A stretch of 64,000 bases of DNA from Cognatundibacterium squillarum (GCF_014652435.1 NZ_BMYU01000010.1:1-64000); one strand, 5' to 3'. Positions 8,791-17,737 are shown, numbered from the stretch's first letter. Notes: generated by a model not told the origin, from the sequence alone. Numbers and translations: made by a program.

Positions 8791-9207
8791 ATGTCACTGG
8801 TCACCGAAGTCGCTGCCGCAGACAGTCACCGCGCGCTGGTGCATTTTTCTGCAATGCTGGAGTGGGAAACTGATTGCTGGGATGTGCATGATGCAGTCAG
8901 TAACGGGCAGCAGGATTTTGTGCTGCTGGATGTGCGCAGTCATGCCTTATATGACGCGGGTCATGTGCCGGGTGCAATCAGCCTGCCGCACAAAAAGATT
9001 ATTGCCGGGACGATGAAAAAATTTCCGGAAGGCAGTCTGTTCGTCGTTTACTGTGCGGGACCGCACTGCAATGGTGCAATCCGGGCGGCAATCCGGCTGG
9101 CCGAACTGGGTTTGCCGGTGAAAACCATGCCGGGCGGTATTACCGGCTGGCTGGATGAAGGCTTCGCGCTGGAGAAAAGTCATACTGCCGGTGCAGAGAC
9201 TGCCTAA
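8791..9207 (+). CDS. Rhodanese-domain sulfurtransferase
   Basis: A 138-residue single-domain rhodanese. The substrate-binding DVRSHALYDAGHVPGAISLP motif is at about residues 48-66. The active-site loop VVYCAGPHCNGA has the catalytic Cys at residue 88 and a second Cys at 93, and the late PGGITGWLDEGF is typical of the fold. Rhodaneses move sulfane sulfur from thiosulfate or persulfides to acceptors in the cytoplasm. ATG 8791 is preceded by GGAAAGGA, so I reject the longer frame upstream. It is divergent from the GlxA-type regulator and followed by a strong terminator. The physiological donor and acceptor cannot be inferred. Confidence 0.86.
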   Translation: MSLVTEVAAADSHRALVHFSAMLEWETDCWDVHDAVSNGQQDFVLLDVRSHALYDAGHVPGAISLPHKKIIAGTMKKFPEGSLFVVYCAGPHCNGAIRAAIRLAELGLPVKTMPGGITGWLDEGFALEKSHTAGAETA

Positions 9208-9230
9208 TCAGCAGCCAGATGCCCTGAAAC

Positions 9231-9268
9231 AAAAAAAGCGATACAGGCCTGCTGTATCGCTTTTTTTT
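9231..9268 (+). terminator. Rho-independent terminator after the rhodanese gene
   Basis: A perfect 9-bp stem GCGATACAG/CTGTATCGC with a 5-base loop is followed by eight T and preceded by seven A. It could also stop minus-strand transcription from the tetR gene side. Confidence 0.9.
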
Positions 9269-9322
9269 GTGACTGCAAATCATCCGAATTGCAGTGCATA
9301 AGCTGTTCAACTGATGAACTGA

Positions 9323-9910
9323 TCAGCTGGTCAGCAAATGCATAGAAGCGCCAACCGCTTGCTGACTGGTTTTGCTGAAACTGCCTTTGCCTTCGGTCAG
9401 CCAGCGCGCCATGATGCGGTGCAGACTGCCCATCAGCATATCCAGTAACAGATCTGCCGGCAGATCGCGGTTAATTTTTTTCGCTTTCTGGCCGTTTTCA
9501 ATCGCACTGCGGATAGCAGACCAGACTTGCATCTGCACTGAATCCTGCTCACTGATCCAGTAAGACACCGGAATATTGAGGAAAACGATGCGGGCAACAA
9601 CAGGATTCTTGCCGTAAAAACGGCACCATGCCTGCAGCATTGCTTCAATCTGCTCGGCAGGTTTGCTGAACTTACGTGCTGCCGTCAGTGCAGCATTGTT
9701 CAGCTTTTCCATATCGCTGCGGATGCAGGCGAACAGCATCATTTCTTTGCTGCCAAAGTATTTATAAATCGTCTGAGGGCTGACGCGGGCCTCCTGGCAA
9801 ATTTGCCGGATGCCGACGTCATTAAACGGATTTTCAGCGAACATACTTAAAATCGTACGCCGCAGATTTTCCAGAGTCGCCTCCTCGATCACGCGTTTAT
9901 CGGTAGTCAT
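9323..9910 (-). CDS. TetR/AcrR-family transcriptional regulator
   Basis: A 195-residue regulator with an N-terminal TetR helix-turn-helix (residues about 15-62: FNDVGIRQICQEARVSPQTIYKYFGSKEMM) and a helical ligand-binding domain that I cannot assign to a subfamily. No efflux pump or enzyme lies beside it, so its target is not evident. The upstream intergenic region is unusually long (about 770 bases) and contains one copy of the dispersed repeat described at 10349-10470. Confidence 0.85.
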   Translation of the reverse strand: MTTDKRVIEEATLENLRRTILSMFAENPFNDVGIRQICQEARVSPQTIYKYFGSKEMMLFACIRSDMEKLNNAALTAARKFSKPAEQIEAMLQAWCRFYGKNPVVARIVFLNIPVSYWISEQDSVQMQVWSAIRSAIENGQKAKKINRDLPADLLLDMLMGSLHRIMARWLTEGKGSFSKTSQQAVGASMHLLTS

Positions 9911-10348
9911 TGTTTTTATTAATTTCAGTAGTTAAAAGTACTCCACACTCTTGACCCCCGAATCCTGCGCAAACGTTTTCCTTTGCCGCCGTCAGCATGC
10001 ACATAGTGAGATGAACGGAAAGGAAAGTGAATTTGCCCCGGAGCTCGGGGACGGTGCTTTGGACAGCGACCAGCGGACAGAGTTCACAGTAAGCCGGGGC
10101 CGACAGAAGGATACTCCTGATCAGAACTATTGTCTGCCAGCAATTTGTAGCAAAGTTTATGCCCATACTTTCAGGCACTGAAAAGTTTTTGTTTTTTTAC
10201 ATGTCAACTGTGTATCGGTGTTGCTGTATCAGCAAAAAACGACAGCACATTCCGCCGATCCGGCTCAGCAGAAAGCACGAACGACGCTGTCCCGTCGTGC
10301 TGGCAAATTGCGTCCCGAAAACGCGGCAACCGTCATCTTTTGCAAAAT

Positions 10349-10470
10349 GGCTTTCTGGCAGCCGGAAATGCCTGAAATCGCCTCAAATGCGGTGTTCTGC
10401 ACAGCGATCCGGCGGTCGTCGGCAGAAAGTCTGGCCGTCCGGAAAACGGAAATGACGAAGTTTGCACAAC
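10349..10470 (+). repeat. Dispersed intergenic repeat, copy A
   Basis: Shares with the copies at 17345, 42126 and 53966 the blocks GAAATGCCT, ATGCGGTGTTCTGCACAGC, CCGGCGGTCGTCGGCAGAAA and a TGACGA...TTTGCACAA end. It lies upstream of the tetR-type gene and downstream of the lldR-like gene. It carries a short insertion after the GAAATGCCT block relative to copies B and D. Confidence 0.8.
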
Positions 10471-10645
10471 CGTACTGGCTGACAGGTGTGCGTCTTTAGC
10501 ATGAATGCAGGGATTGCGCCGGCGGGGCGGGCAGCTTGTGGCCTTGTGTTGTTTGCAGGTCAGGATTGCTGAAAGTTGTGCGCAGTTTGCATGAAAAATT
10601 CTTCAGCGAACCTGAATCAACCCGCAAAAATGGCGTTCCGACAGC

Positions 10646-10660
10646 ACTGGTTCAACCAGT
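10646..10660. promoter_or_regulatory. FadR/LldR-type operator, distal site
   Basis: Perfect 15-base palindrome ACTGGTTCAACCAGT. It contains the TGGT-N3-ACCA core known for FadR-subfamily GntR regulators such as LldR. It lies 22 bases beyond the stop codon of the regulator gene, and a near-identical site lies in the divergent promoter at 11420-11434. Confidence 0.7.
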
Positions 10661-10682
10661 TTTGCAAGGCAGAGCCAGTGGT

Positions 10683-11405
10683 TCAGCCGCTGTGATCTTC
10701 CTGTTCCAGCATGCGGCTGCGGGCGTAGTCGATGTGGGCTTGCATGGCGGTGCGTGCTTCTTCGCTGCGACCGGCGCAAATCATATCGCAGACGTTTTTG
10801 TGCTGTAAAAACAGTTGCGCTGACACGGCATCATTTTGCTGACGCAAACCCAGACCGTACACCGTGATATGTTCGCGCAGCATGGAAATCATGCTGGTTT
10901 GCAGATGCAGAAACATGACATTGTGCGAGGCCAGCGCGATTGCTTCATGCAGGCGCGCATCGGCACTGGCTTCCGCATTCATATCACCGCGTTCGCGCGC
11001 AGACTCCAGCTCTGCCAGCAATTCGCGCAGTTTTTGTTTATCGGCATCGGTGGCGCGTTGCGCGGCAAAGTAAGCCGTTGCACCTTCCAGTACGCGGCGG
11101 AATTCCAGAATGTCCTGCCGCAATGCCGGATGATCGGACAATAACTGATTCCACGGCGACGATTGCCCGCCACGCAAATGGCTGGTCGCATACACACCGG
11201 CACCGGCTTTCACCCGCAACAGGCTGCGCGCTTCCAGTCGCTGTATTGCTTCGCGCACGGTATTGCGCGACACACCGAATTCTTCGGCGAGCTGGCGTTC
11301 AGAAGGCAGGCGGCTGCCGGCCGGATAAGTGCCATCCAGCAGTGCAGTTTCCAGCGAACGCATGATGTCTTCTGCGCGTCCGCTGCTTTGAGGATGTGGT
11401 TTCAT
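10683..11405 (-). CDS. lldR: FadR-subfamily GntR regulator of lactate use (LldR-like)
   Basis: A 240-residue repressor. Residues about 8-75 form a winged GntR helix-turn-helix (PSERQLAEEFGVSRNTVREAIQRLEA), and the rest is an FCD ligand-binding helical domain. In LldR-type regulators L-lactate relieves repression. It is divergent from lutA-lutC-lutB-lldP, and a TGGTTCAACCA operator lies just in front of its own start codon (11420-11434) with a second past its 3' end. That layout supports autoregulation and control of the lactate operon. The assignment to lactate comes from context; pyruvate- or glycolate-responsive relatives have the same fold. Confidence 0.85.
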   Translation of the reverse strand: MKPHPQSSGRAEDIMRSLETALLDGTYPAGSRLPSERQLAEEFGVSRNTVREAIQRLEARSLLRVKAGAGVYATSHLRGGQSSPWNQLLSDHPALRQDILEFRRVLEGATAYFAAQRATDADKQKLRELLAELESARERGDMNAEASADARLHEAIALASHNVMFLHLQTSMISMLREHITVYGLGLRQQNDAVSAQLFLQHKNVCDMICAGRSEEARTAMQAHIDYARSRMLEQEDHSG

Positions 11406-11419
11406 CGGATTTTCCTGTC

Positions 11420-11434
11420 ACTGGTTCAACCAAT
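11420..11434. promoter_or_regulatory. FadR/LldR-type operator, proximal site
   Basis: ACTGGTTCAACCAAT differs from the distal site at 10646-10660 by two bases at one end and keeps the palindromic core TGGTTCAACCA. It sits in the divergent region between the regulator and lutA. Confidence 0.75.
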
Positions 11435-11525
11435 TTGTCGTTCAGGCGCAGCGCTTGCGATTATACGCACTCGCAGCCGCCCAGAGCCTGCAAACAAAGA
11501 TGAAAAGAATATGGGGGAGATCAAT

Positions 11526-12314
11526 ATGGACCAGCGTGCCTATCCGCCGGTGCCTGAGCAGGTGTATCTGTTCGGGACCTGTCTGATTGATATGTTTGTG
11601 CCGGAAGCCGGTGTCGATGCGGTATTTTTACTGCAGCAGGCAGGCTTGCGTGTGCATTATCCCCAGCAACAAAGCTGCTGCGGCCAGCCCGCTTACAGCA
11701 GCGGCAATCCGCAACAAGCCAGAGAAGTCGCACGTGCGCAACTGGATTTGTTTGCACAGCCGTGGCCGGTTGTTGTGCCTTCCGGTTCCTGCGCGGGCAT
11801 GATGCGTCATCACTGGCCTGCCTTATTCGCTGACGAGTCGGAATGGCATGCCAAAGCGCTGGCACTGGCGGAACGTGTTTTTGAACTGACGGAATTCTAT
11901 CTGCATGTGCTGCAGCAACCGCTGCCACAGCCACAAACCGACAACACGATCCCGTCCGAACATCTGGCCTTACATACATCCTGTGCTGCACGCCGTGAAA
12001 TGGGAACCCGTTTGCATGGCGTGGAAGTGCTGAACCGCTTGCCGGGTATTGCGCTGAAAGAGCACGTACGCGAATCGGAATGCTGCGGTTTCGGTGGTAC
12101 GTTTTCGCTGAAACATCCGGATATTTCCGGTGCGATGGTGCAGGACAAACTGGCGGCGATTCGTGCCACCGGTTGCGATGGCGTGGTGACGGCTGATTGC
12201 GGCTGCATGCTGAATCTGCGTCATACCGCAGAATTTCAGCAGCAACCAATCCGCATCGAACACATGGCCAGCTTCTTACGCCGCCGTCTGTTCGGCAACA
12301 CGGGAAAGGAATAA
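11526..12314 (+). CDS. lutA: L-lactate utilisation protein LutA (Fe-S oxidoreductase subunit)
   Basis: LutA is one of three subunits of the LutABC complex that oxidises L-lactate to pyruvate. The 262-residue protein has two CCG domains: the first with SCCGQPAYSSGN near residue 56 and the second with SECCGFGGTFSLKHP near residue 180. These Cys-Cys-Gly motifs bind an Fe-S cluster in this family. I place the start at ATG 11526 because GGGGGAGA lies directly upstream; the open frame extending to 11163 crosses the promoter and operator. The stop is 3 bases before lutC, giving translational coupling. Confidence 0.93.
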   Translation: MDQRAYPPVPEQVYLFGTCLIDMFVPEAGVDAVFLLQQAGLRVHYPQQQSCCGQPAYSSGNPQQAREVARAQLDLFAQPWPVVVPSGSCAGMMRHHWPALFADESEWHAKALALAERVFELTEFYLHVLQQPLPQPQTDNTIPSEHLALHTSCAARREMGTRLHGVEVLNRLPGIALKEHVRESECCGFGGTFSLKHPDISGAMVQDKLAAIRATGCDGVVTADCGCMLNLRHTAEFQQQPIRIEHMASFLRRRLFGNTGKE

Positions 12315-12317
12315 GCC

Positions 12318-13049
12318 ATGTCTGCCCGCGATGCGATTCTGAATAAACTCAAAGCAACTCAGCAGCCATCCGGTGCTGTGCAAGCTGTGACTTACCATAC
12401 AGCTGACGCACTGTGCGCGCAGATTGATGCGCATTTTGATGCACGCCGTGCGGAAGTGTCGCACGCAGAATTGTTGCAGCAAATGCAGCAAGCCTTACAG
12501 CTGCTGCAGGCAAAAGTCTTTTGTGCCAGCGTGCAGGACTGGCCGCAGCAACTGGCGCAGCAATGTCAGCAAGCGGGTGTGAAATCCCTGTTGCTGGCAA
12601 ATGAAGGTGAGGAATGCCGTGCTTTGTCTGCGGCCTTGCAAACCGCAGATCACAGCATTGTTACGCGGCATTATCCGGCCACCATTGATGGCTGGCAGGA
12701 TGTGTTGTTTCATCAGACCGATGCCGGCTTTACCGTGGTCGATGCAGGCATTGCTGCGACCGGTACGCTGATCGTGCGCTCTTCGCCGCAGCAACCGCGT
12801 ACTGCATCGCTGGTGCCGCCTTTGCATATCGCGCTGGTATATGCCAGCACTTTATATGCCGACATGCATCAGGCCATGCGTGCAATGCAATGGGCGGATG
12901 CGATGCCATCGAATCTGGTGATGATTTCCGGCCCTTCCAAAACTTCCGATATTCAGCAGACGCTGGCTTTCGGCGCTCACGGTCCACGCTGGCTGCAGGT
13001 CTGGCTGATTGATGATCTGAATAATGTGCAGCAGGGAGGTGCAGCATGA
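12318..13049 (+). CDS. lutC: L-lactate utilisation protein LutC (LUD domain)
   Basis: A 243-residue LUD-domain protein that forms part of the LutABC lactate oxidation complex. The segment DAGIAATGTLIVRSSPQQPRT is typical of LutC/YkgG. The gene begins 3 bases after lutA and overlaps lutB by 4 bases (ATGA), so the three are translationally coupled. The order here is lutA-lutC-lutB rather than the A-B-C order of Bacillus. Confidence 0.92.
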   Translation: MSARDAILNKLKATQQPSGAVQAVTYHTADALCAQIDAHFDARRAEVSHAELLQQMQQALQLLQAKVFCASVQDWPQQLAQQCQQAGVKSLLLANEGEECRALSAALQTADHSIVTRHYPATIDGWQDVLFHQTDAGFTVVDAGIAATGTLIVRSSPQQPRTASLVPPLHIALVYASTLYADMHQAMRAMQWADAMPSNLVMISGPSKTSDIQQTLAFGAHGPRWLQVWLIDDLNNVQQGGAA

Positions 13050-14491
13050 GCGCACAAACACTGCATTTCGTGCCCAGCGCTGATTTCCGCAGCCGCACTG
13101 CCGAAGCGGTCAGTGATACTCAACTGCGTCGCAGTTTCCGTGGCGCGATGGATTTTCTGCAGGGCAAACGCTCGGCGCAATTTCCGGACGCGGATGAACT
13201 GGAAGCGCTGCGCACACTGGGCGAAGCCGTGCGTCAGCATGCGCTGCAAAACCTGCCGCAATTGCTGGAACAGCTGGAACAGAATCTGACACGCAACGGC
13301 GTGCAGGTGCACTGGGCGCGTGATGCTGCGGAAGCGAATCAGTTGGTGCTGCAGATCGCACAGCGCGCCGCGGCGAAAAAAGTGATCAAGGGAAAATCCA
13401 TGGTCAGCGAAGAAGTGGAACTGAACCACTTTCTGGCGCAGAACGGCATATCCTGTCTGGAATCCGATATGGGCGAATACATCGTGCAAATGGCCGATGA
13501 AAAACCTTCGCATATTGTGATGCCTGCGATTCATAAAACCAAAGAAGAAATCGGTCAGTTGTTCAGCGAACATATTCCTGATACCGCTTACACCACCGAT
13601 GTGGATACCCTGATTCAGACCGGCCGCCGCGCTTTGCGTCAGGCATTCATGGATGCGGACATCGGTTTGTCCGGCGTGAACTTTGCCGCCGCCGATACCG
13701 GTACTTTGTGGCTGGTGGAAAACGAAGGTAACGGTCGTTTATCGACCACCATTCCGCGTGTGCATATTGCCATGATGGGCATGGAAAAAGTGGTGGCGCA
13801 ACTGGCGCACATTGTGCCGCTGGCCAGTCTGCTGACCCGTTCTGCCACCGGTCAGGCCATTACTACGTATTTCAATCTGATTTCAGGACCACGTCGTACC
13901 GGAGAAAAGGATGGCCCGCAGGAAGTGCATCTGGTCCTGCTGGATAACGGCCGTTCGCAAGCCTATGCCGATGCGCAACTGCGCAGCACGCTGCAATGTA
14001 TTCGTTGCGGTGCCTGCATGAACCATTGTCCGGTCTATGCCCGCATCGGTGGTCATGCTTACGGCACCACGTATCCGGGACCAATTGGCAAAATTATTTC
14101 TCCGCATTTGCTGGGGCTGGATGCGACCGCCGATCTGGCAACCGCCTCGACTTTGTGCGGTGCCTGCGCTGAAGTTTGTCCGGTCAAGATTCCGATTCCT
14201 GATCTCCTGATCCGCCTGCGCAATGAAGCCAGCCGTCATCCGGATGAGCAAGTCAGCCATGCGCTGAAAGGGCAGGGCGCACTGTATTCGCGCAGCGAAA
14301 AATGGGCTTGGAAATTCTGGAGCGGCGCTTACTCGAAGCCGGGGCGCTATCAAAGCATGCGCTGGCTGGTAACCCGTTTGCGCTGGCTGACACCGGCGCA
14401 GCAAGCCGGCTGGACGCGCCACCGTACCGCACTGCGGCCTGCCGCACGCAGCCTTGCAGAAATTCTGAAAGCGCAGGGCATACCGGAATAA
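13046..14491 (+). CDS. lutB: L-lactate utilisation protein LutB (LUD plus 4Fe-4S)
   Basis: A 481-residue iron-sulfur protein. The N-terminal half is a LUD domain (VIKGKSMVSEEVELNHFL; DTGTLWLVENEGNGRL). The C-terminal part holds two ferredoxin-type cluster motifs, CIRCGACMNHCPVYARIGG near residue 318 and CGACAEVCPVKIPIP near 373. Electrons from lactate would pass through these clusters toward the quinone pool. ATG 13046 follows a GGGAGGT ribosome-binding site and overlaps the lutC stop. A following intergenic gap of 88 bases with AGGAGGAGA leads into the permease. Confidence 0.94.
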   Translation: MSAQTLHFVPSADFRSRTAEAVSDTQLRRSFRGAMDFLQGKRSAQFPDADELEALRTLGEAVRQHALQNLPQLLEQLEQNLTRNGVQVHWARDAAEANQLVLQIAQRAAAKKVIKGKSMVSEEVELNHFLAQNGISCLESDMGEYIVQMADEKPSHIVMPAIHKTKEEIGQLFSEHIPDTAYTTDVDTLIQTGRRALRQAFMDADIGLSGVNFAAADTGTLWLVENEGNGRLSTTIPRVHIAMMGMEKVVAQLAHIVPLASLLTRSATGQAITTYFNLISGPRRTGEKDGPQEVHLVLLDNGRSQAYADAQLRSTLQCIRCGACMNHCPVYARIGGHAYGTTYPGPIGKIISPHLLGLDATADLATASTLCGACAEVCPVKIPIPDLLIRLRNEASRHPDEQVSHALKGQGALYSRSEKWAWKFWSGAYSKPGRYQSMRWLVTRLRWLTPAQQAGWTRHRTALRPAARSLAEILKAQGIPE

Positions 14492-14579
14492 GTTTTGTAT
14501 TACCCGCCGCCTGAACAGCACTCGTCACGAAGTGTCAGGCGCAATAATCTTATTTGATTAATTAACAGGAGGAGACGCA

Positions 14580-16265
14580 ATGCAAGCCTGGAGTCAGATT
14601 TACACACCGCTCGGCAGCTTATGGCTGTCGGCACTGGTGGCAGCGATACCGATTATTTTCTTTTTTATCGCGCTCGCTGTTTTCCGTATTAAAGGTCACG
14701 TCGCAGCCGCCATTACGCTGGCGCTGGCGATGGTGATTGCGATTGCTGCTTACGGCATGCCGGTGCAGCAAGTACTGGCTGCCGGTTTATACGGTTTTGC
14801 TTACGGCATGTGGCCGATTGCGTGGATTATTATTACCGCTGTTTTCCTGTACAAAATCGTGGTCAAAACCGGTCAGTTCGAAGTGATTCGTGCTTCGGTT
14901 TTGTCGATTACCGATGACCAGCGTTTGCAAATGCTGCTGATCGGCTTCGCCTTCGGTGCCTTCCTCGAAGGTGCGGCAGGCTTCGGTGCGCCGGTGGCGA
15001 TTACCTCTGCATTGCTGGTTGGCCTTGGCTTCAATCCGCTGTACGCAGCCGGTTTGTGTCTGATTGCGAATACCGCACCGGTGGCATTCGGTGCGATGGG
15101 TATCCCGATCATCGTTGCTGGTCAGGTGACGGGTATCGACGCATTCCATATCGGTGCGATGGCAGGCCGTCAGTTACCTTTGTTATCCCTGTTTGTGCCG
15201 TTCTGGCTGGTCTGGATGATGGATGGCATGAAAGGTGTCAGAGAAACCTGGCCAGCAGCGCTGGTAGTGGGTGGCAGCTTCGCCGTGACACAGTACTTCA
15301 CATCGAATTACATCGGCCCTGAATTGCCGGATATTACTTCCGCGCTGGTCAGTCTGGTCTGTCTGACCGGTTTCCTGAAAGTCTGGCAGCCAGCTTCTTC
15401 CCGTCAGGTGCAATCAGTAGGTGGTGGTGCAGCCGCGCTGAGCATGGGCGGTGGCGGTGCGCCAGTACGTCGTGAACCTTCTCCGTATTCCACTGCACAA
15501 ACAATACGTGCATGGGCACCGTTTGGTCTGCTGACGCTGATCGTGACGATCTGGAGCCTGAAACCGTTTAAAGACTTGTTTGCAGCCAAAGGCGCACTGG
15601 CGTGGACGGTACTGAAATTCCCGGTTGCCGGTCTGGATAAACTGGTACTGAAGACCGCGCCGATTGTGACCAGTCCGAAACCGTACGAAGCCGTACTGAA
15701 ACTGGATCTGTTGTCTGCCGTCGGTACTGCGATTCTGATTACCGCGATTCTGTCAGCGATTCTGCTGAAGCTGAAGCCGGCAGAAGCGATCAAAGCTTTC
15801 GTTGAAACCGTCGTTGAACTGAAGCGTCCGGTATTGTCGATCGGTCTGGTGCTGGCATTTGCTTTCGTCGCCAATTACTCCGGTATGTCGTCCACGCTGG
15901 CGCTGTTGCTGGCAGGTACAGGCGCAGCATTCCCGTTCTTCTCGCCTTTCCTTGGCTGGCTGGGCGTATTCCTGACGGGTTCTGATACGTCGTCGAATGC
16001 CTTGTTCTGCTCGCTGCAAAACACGACAGCGCATCAGATCGGCGTGTCCGATACGCTGCTGGTCGCCGCCAATACTACGGGTGGTGTGACCGGTAAGATG
16101 ATTTCTCCGCAGTCGATTGCCGTTGCCTGCGCCGCGACAGGTCTGGTGAACCGTGAATCCGAACTGTTCCGCTTCACGCTGCGTCACAGTCTGTTCTTTG
16201 CGGTGGTGGTCGGTATCATCACGCTGATTCAGGCTTACTGGCTGACCGGCATGATTCCGGGCTGA
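14580..16265 (+). CDS. lldP: L-lactate permease
   Basis: A 561-residue polytopic lactate/H+ symporter of the LctP/LldP family with about 12-14 membrane helices. Characteristic segments include [29 protein letters not shown] (quoted in part: [13 protein letters not shown]), [14 protein letters not shown], and the late [14 protein letters not shown] and [20 protein letters not shown]. An excellent AGGAGGAGA ribosome-binding site precedes ATG 14580. As the last gene of the lut operon it supplies substrate to LutABC and is presumably under the same LldR-like control. A strong terminator follows. Confidence 0.95.
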   Translation: MQAWSQIYTPLGSLWLSALVAAIPIIFFFIALAVFRIKGHVAAAITLALAMVIAIAAYGMPVQQVLAAGLYGFAYGMWPIAWIIITAVFLYKIVVKTGQFEVIRASVLSITDDQRLQMLLIGFAFGAFLEGAAGFGAPVAITSALLVGLGFNPLYAAGLCLIANTAPVAFGAMGIPIIVAGQVTGIDAFHIGAMAGRQLPLLSLFVPFWLVWMMDGMKGVRETWPAALVVGGSFAVTQYFTSNYIGPELPDITSALVSLVCLTGFLKVWQPASSRQVQSVGGGAAALSMGGGGAPVRREPSPYSTAQTIRAWAPFGLLTLIVTIWSLKPFKDLFAAKGALAWTVLKFPVAGLDKLVLKTAPIVTSPKPYEAVLKLDLLSAVGTAILITAILSAILLKLKPAEAIKAFVETVVELKRPVLSIGLVLAFAFVANYSGMSSTLALLLAGTGAAFPFFSPFLGWLGVFLTGSDTSSNALFCSLQNTTAHQIGVSDTLLVAANTTGGVTGKMISPQSIAVACAATGLVNRESELFRFTLRHSLFFAVVVGIITLIQAYWLTGMIPG

Positions 16266-16287
16266 TCAGCAATATCAAGGTGGTTTG

Positions 16288-16318
16288 CGCCCGGTGTCTC
16301 CTCACCGGGCGTTTTTTT
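16288..16318 (+). terminator. Terminator of the lut-lldP operon
   Basis: A 9-bp stem CGCCCGGTG/CACCGGGCG with a 6-base loop, followed by seven T. Confidence 0.92.
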
Positions 16319-16332
16319 ATCCGCTGAAATGT

Positions 16333-16359
16333 AAAAACGGCAGCCGCAGCTGCCGTTTT
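16333..16359 (-). terminator. Terminator after the DUF3334 gene
   Basis: An 11-bp stem AAAACGGCAGC/GCTGCCGTTTT with a 4-base loop. It has A/T tracts on both sides, so it can work in both directions. It lies 25 bases past the stop of the minus-strand gene. Confidence 0.85.
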
Positions 16360-16383
16360 GTTTGTTGCTTGCGCTGTAGCGGA

Positions 16384-17076
16384 TTACATCCCGAGCGAGC
16401 GCAGTAATTCGTCAGAATCGACATCCAGTGCATCGGATACCGGTTCAGATGCTGCCGGTTGCTGTTGCTGCTGTTGCTCCAGCAGCGCATCCGGATCCAG
16501 CACTTCATTCGCATCGAATTCGCGCAGCTTAATGAATTCAGTGTGGTCGATTGCCAGTTCCAGATAAAAGATATTGTTCTTTTCTGTGAAGAAGGAAACG
16601 CGGCGGAATTCCGGTTTGTCCAGTGCTGTGTCCACGCTCAGCGTGACCTGTTTATTCAGTACCAGCATTTTCGGCTGGTTTTGCGTGATATTGGTTTGCA
16701 GTTCGCGGCGCACTTTGCCGGTGAAGTCACCGACGATCTGGTTCATCAGTTCGCCGAGGATGTTCGATACTTCATCCGATGTGAATGAGGTTGCCAGTTC
16801 AGAACGTGGCATACCCATGTTCAGCATGTATTTTTCGTAAATTTCCAGCGCTGTATCGCCGTCAAAGTTCAGCACCACGAGGCCGGAAAAGCCGCCGTCA
16901 AACAACACGAAACAACCGATATCCGGTTTCAGGCCGATTTTGGTAATACGCTGCACCATCGCGGAAAAGTGCAGTTTGCTCTGTGTTGCGACATTCAGTA
17001 CACGGACTACCGAGTTGCACAGACTGGTCAGCACATCTTCCGTGCCATAAACGACACCGCGTTCTTCAGGGGTCAT
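16384..17076 (-). CDS. DUF3334 family protein, CheX/CheC-like
   Basis: A 230-residue protein resembling the DUF3334 family. The segments GCFVLFDGGFSGLVVLNFDGDTALEIYEKYM and SDEVSNILGELMNQIVGDFTGKVR (quoted in part: EVSNILGELMNQIVGDF) resemble the E-x3-N helix of CheC/CheX-type CheY-phosphate phosphatases. The C-terminus has a run of six or more Gln (LLEQQQQQQPAASEP) followed by an acidic tail. I take ATG 17076, preceded by ACGGAG, rather than a TTG seven codons upstream. No chemotaxis or flagellar operon is adjacent; the only chemoreceptor in the window is 41 kb away. A regulatory role in two-component or chemotaxis signalling is inference. Confidence 0.7.
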   Translation of the reverse strand: MTPEERGVVYGTEDVLTSLCNSVVRVLNVATQSKLHFSAMVQRITKIGLKPDIGCFVLFDGGFSGLVVLNFDGDTALEIYEKYMLNMGMPRSELATSFTSDEVSNILGELMNQIVGDFTGKVRRELQTNITQNQPKMLVLNKQVTLSVDTALDKPEFRRVSFFTEKNNIFYLELAIDHTEFIKLREFDANEVLDPDALLEQQQQQQPAASEPVSDALDVDSDELLRSLGM

Positions 17077-17344
17077 GAAATACTCCGTTGATAACAAAAC
17101 AAGACCGGGGTTGGGAACCTGATCAGAACGCCGGAAGGCGGGCCGGATGGCAACCCCGATAAATGCAGGTTAATTGCCCTGCGGAATATTGCAAGGATAT
17201 GTAAGCCACGCGCCGCTGTCTATCAGTTTGCGCTGAATAAGCCAGAAAGCTTGCGATTCATGAAAAAAATACCGCAAATTCGCTTCAGTCCATGCAGTCC
17301 TGCATCATGAACGGCGTGCCGGCCACTGCTTGCTGAGTGGGCCG

Positions 17345-17455
17345 GATTACGCAGAAATCGTCATCCGTGAATTCCGGACAAGCAGGAAATTCGCCGACGA
17401 CCGCCGGGGTGCTGTGCAGAACACCGCATTTCAGGCATTTTCAGGCGGAAAACGC
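17345..17455 (-). repeat. Dispersed intergenic repeat, copy B
   Basis: Read on the minus strand it matches copy D almost base for base through GAAAATGCCT, ATGCGGTGTTCTGCACAGC, ACCCCGGCGGTCGTCGGC and GATGACGAT. It diverges in the AGAAAGTC block, where it reads GAATTTC. It lies between tRNA-Met and the DUF3334 gene. Confidence 0.82.
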
Positions 17456-17621
17456 GATAAATCTGACCGCTGACGGGTTTAGTGGAAAAGCATGCAGGCA
17501 AGGGGGTAAGGCGCACGTAATCAGTGCTGTCGATTCCGGTGCAATGCATTGGAAGGGATTGTGCTGCACAGCGTCGGAAGCAGCTTGCAGGGCGGACAGT
17601 AAATTCAGACCGTTAAAAGCC

Positions 17622-17655
17622 AAAAAACCGCTAAGGCTTGCGCACTTAGCGGTTT
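17622..17655 (-). terminator. Terminator of tRNA-Met
   Basis: An 11-bp stem AAACCGCTAAG/CTTAGCGGTTT with a 9-base loop, ending in a T-run on the minus strand, directly downstream of the tRNA 3' end. Confidence 0.88.
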
Positions 17656-17660
17656 GAATC

Positions 17661-17737
17661 TGGTGGTGATAGGTGGACTTGAACCACCGACCCCAGCATT
17701 ATGAGTGCTGTGCTCTAACCAACTGAGCTATATCACC
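17661..17737 (-). tRNA. tRNA-Met (CAU), elongator type
   Basis: A 77-base cloverleaf with an encoded CCA end. The acceptor stem is GGTGATA/TATCACC, the D-arm GCTCAGTTGGTTAGAGC, the anticodon loop CTCATAA (anticodon CAU) and the T-arm GGTGG-TTCAAGT-CCACC. The D-arm and anticodon region (GAGCACAGCACTCATAATG) closely resemble bacterial elongator tRNA-Met. It lacks the three G-C pairs at the base of the anticodon stem that mark the initiator. tRNA-Ile2 (CAU modified to lysidine) is the alternative but is less likely from the D-arm sequence. Confidence 0.93.

Larger units (their letters stand above)
9911..10682. other. Long non-coding stretch between tetR-type and lldR-type genes
   Basis: About 770 bases without a credible gene. 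It holds the presumed promoter of the tetR-type gene at the left, one copy of the dispersed intergenic repeat (10349-10470) and a GntR-type operator (10646-10660) just past the lldR-like gene. Open frames here are short, have no ribosome-binding sites and no recognisable protein motifs. I see nothing assignable in 9960-10340. Confidence 0.6.
17077..17660. other. Non-coding stretch between DUF3334 and tRNA-Met
   Basis: About 580 bases. It contains the upstream region of the DUF3334 gene, copy B of the dispersed repeat (17345-17455) and the tRNA terminator (17622-17655). I see no credible gene in 17456-17620. Confidence 0.6.

Noticed and set aside
17661..17737. tRNA-Ile2 (lysidine-modified CAU) rather than tRNA-Met
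   Set aside because: The D-arm and anticodon-stem sequence resemble elongator tRNA-Met more closely; the alternative is less likely but not excluded.
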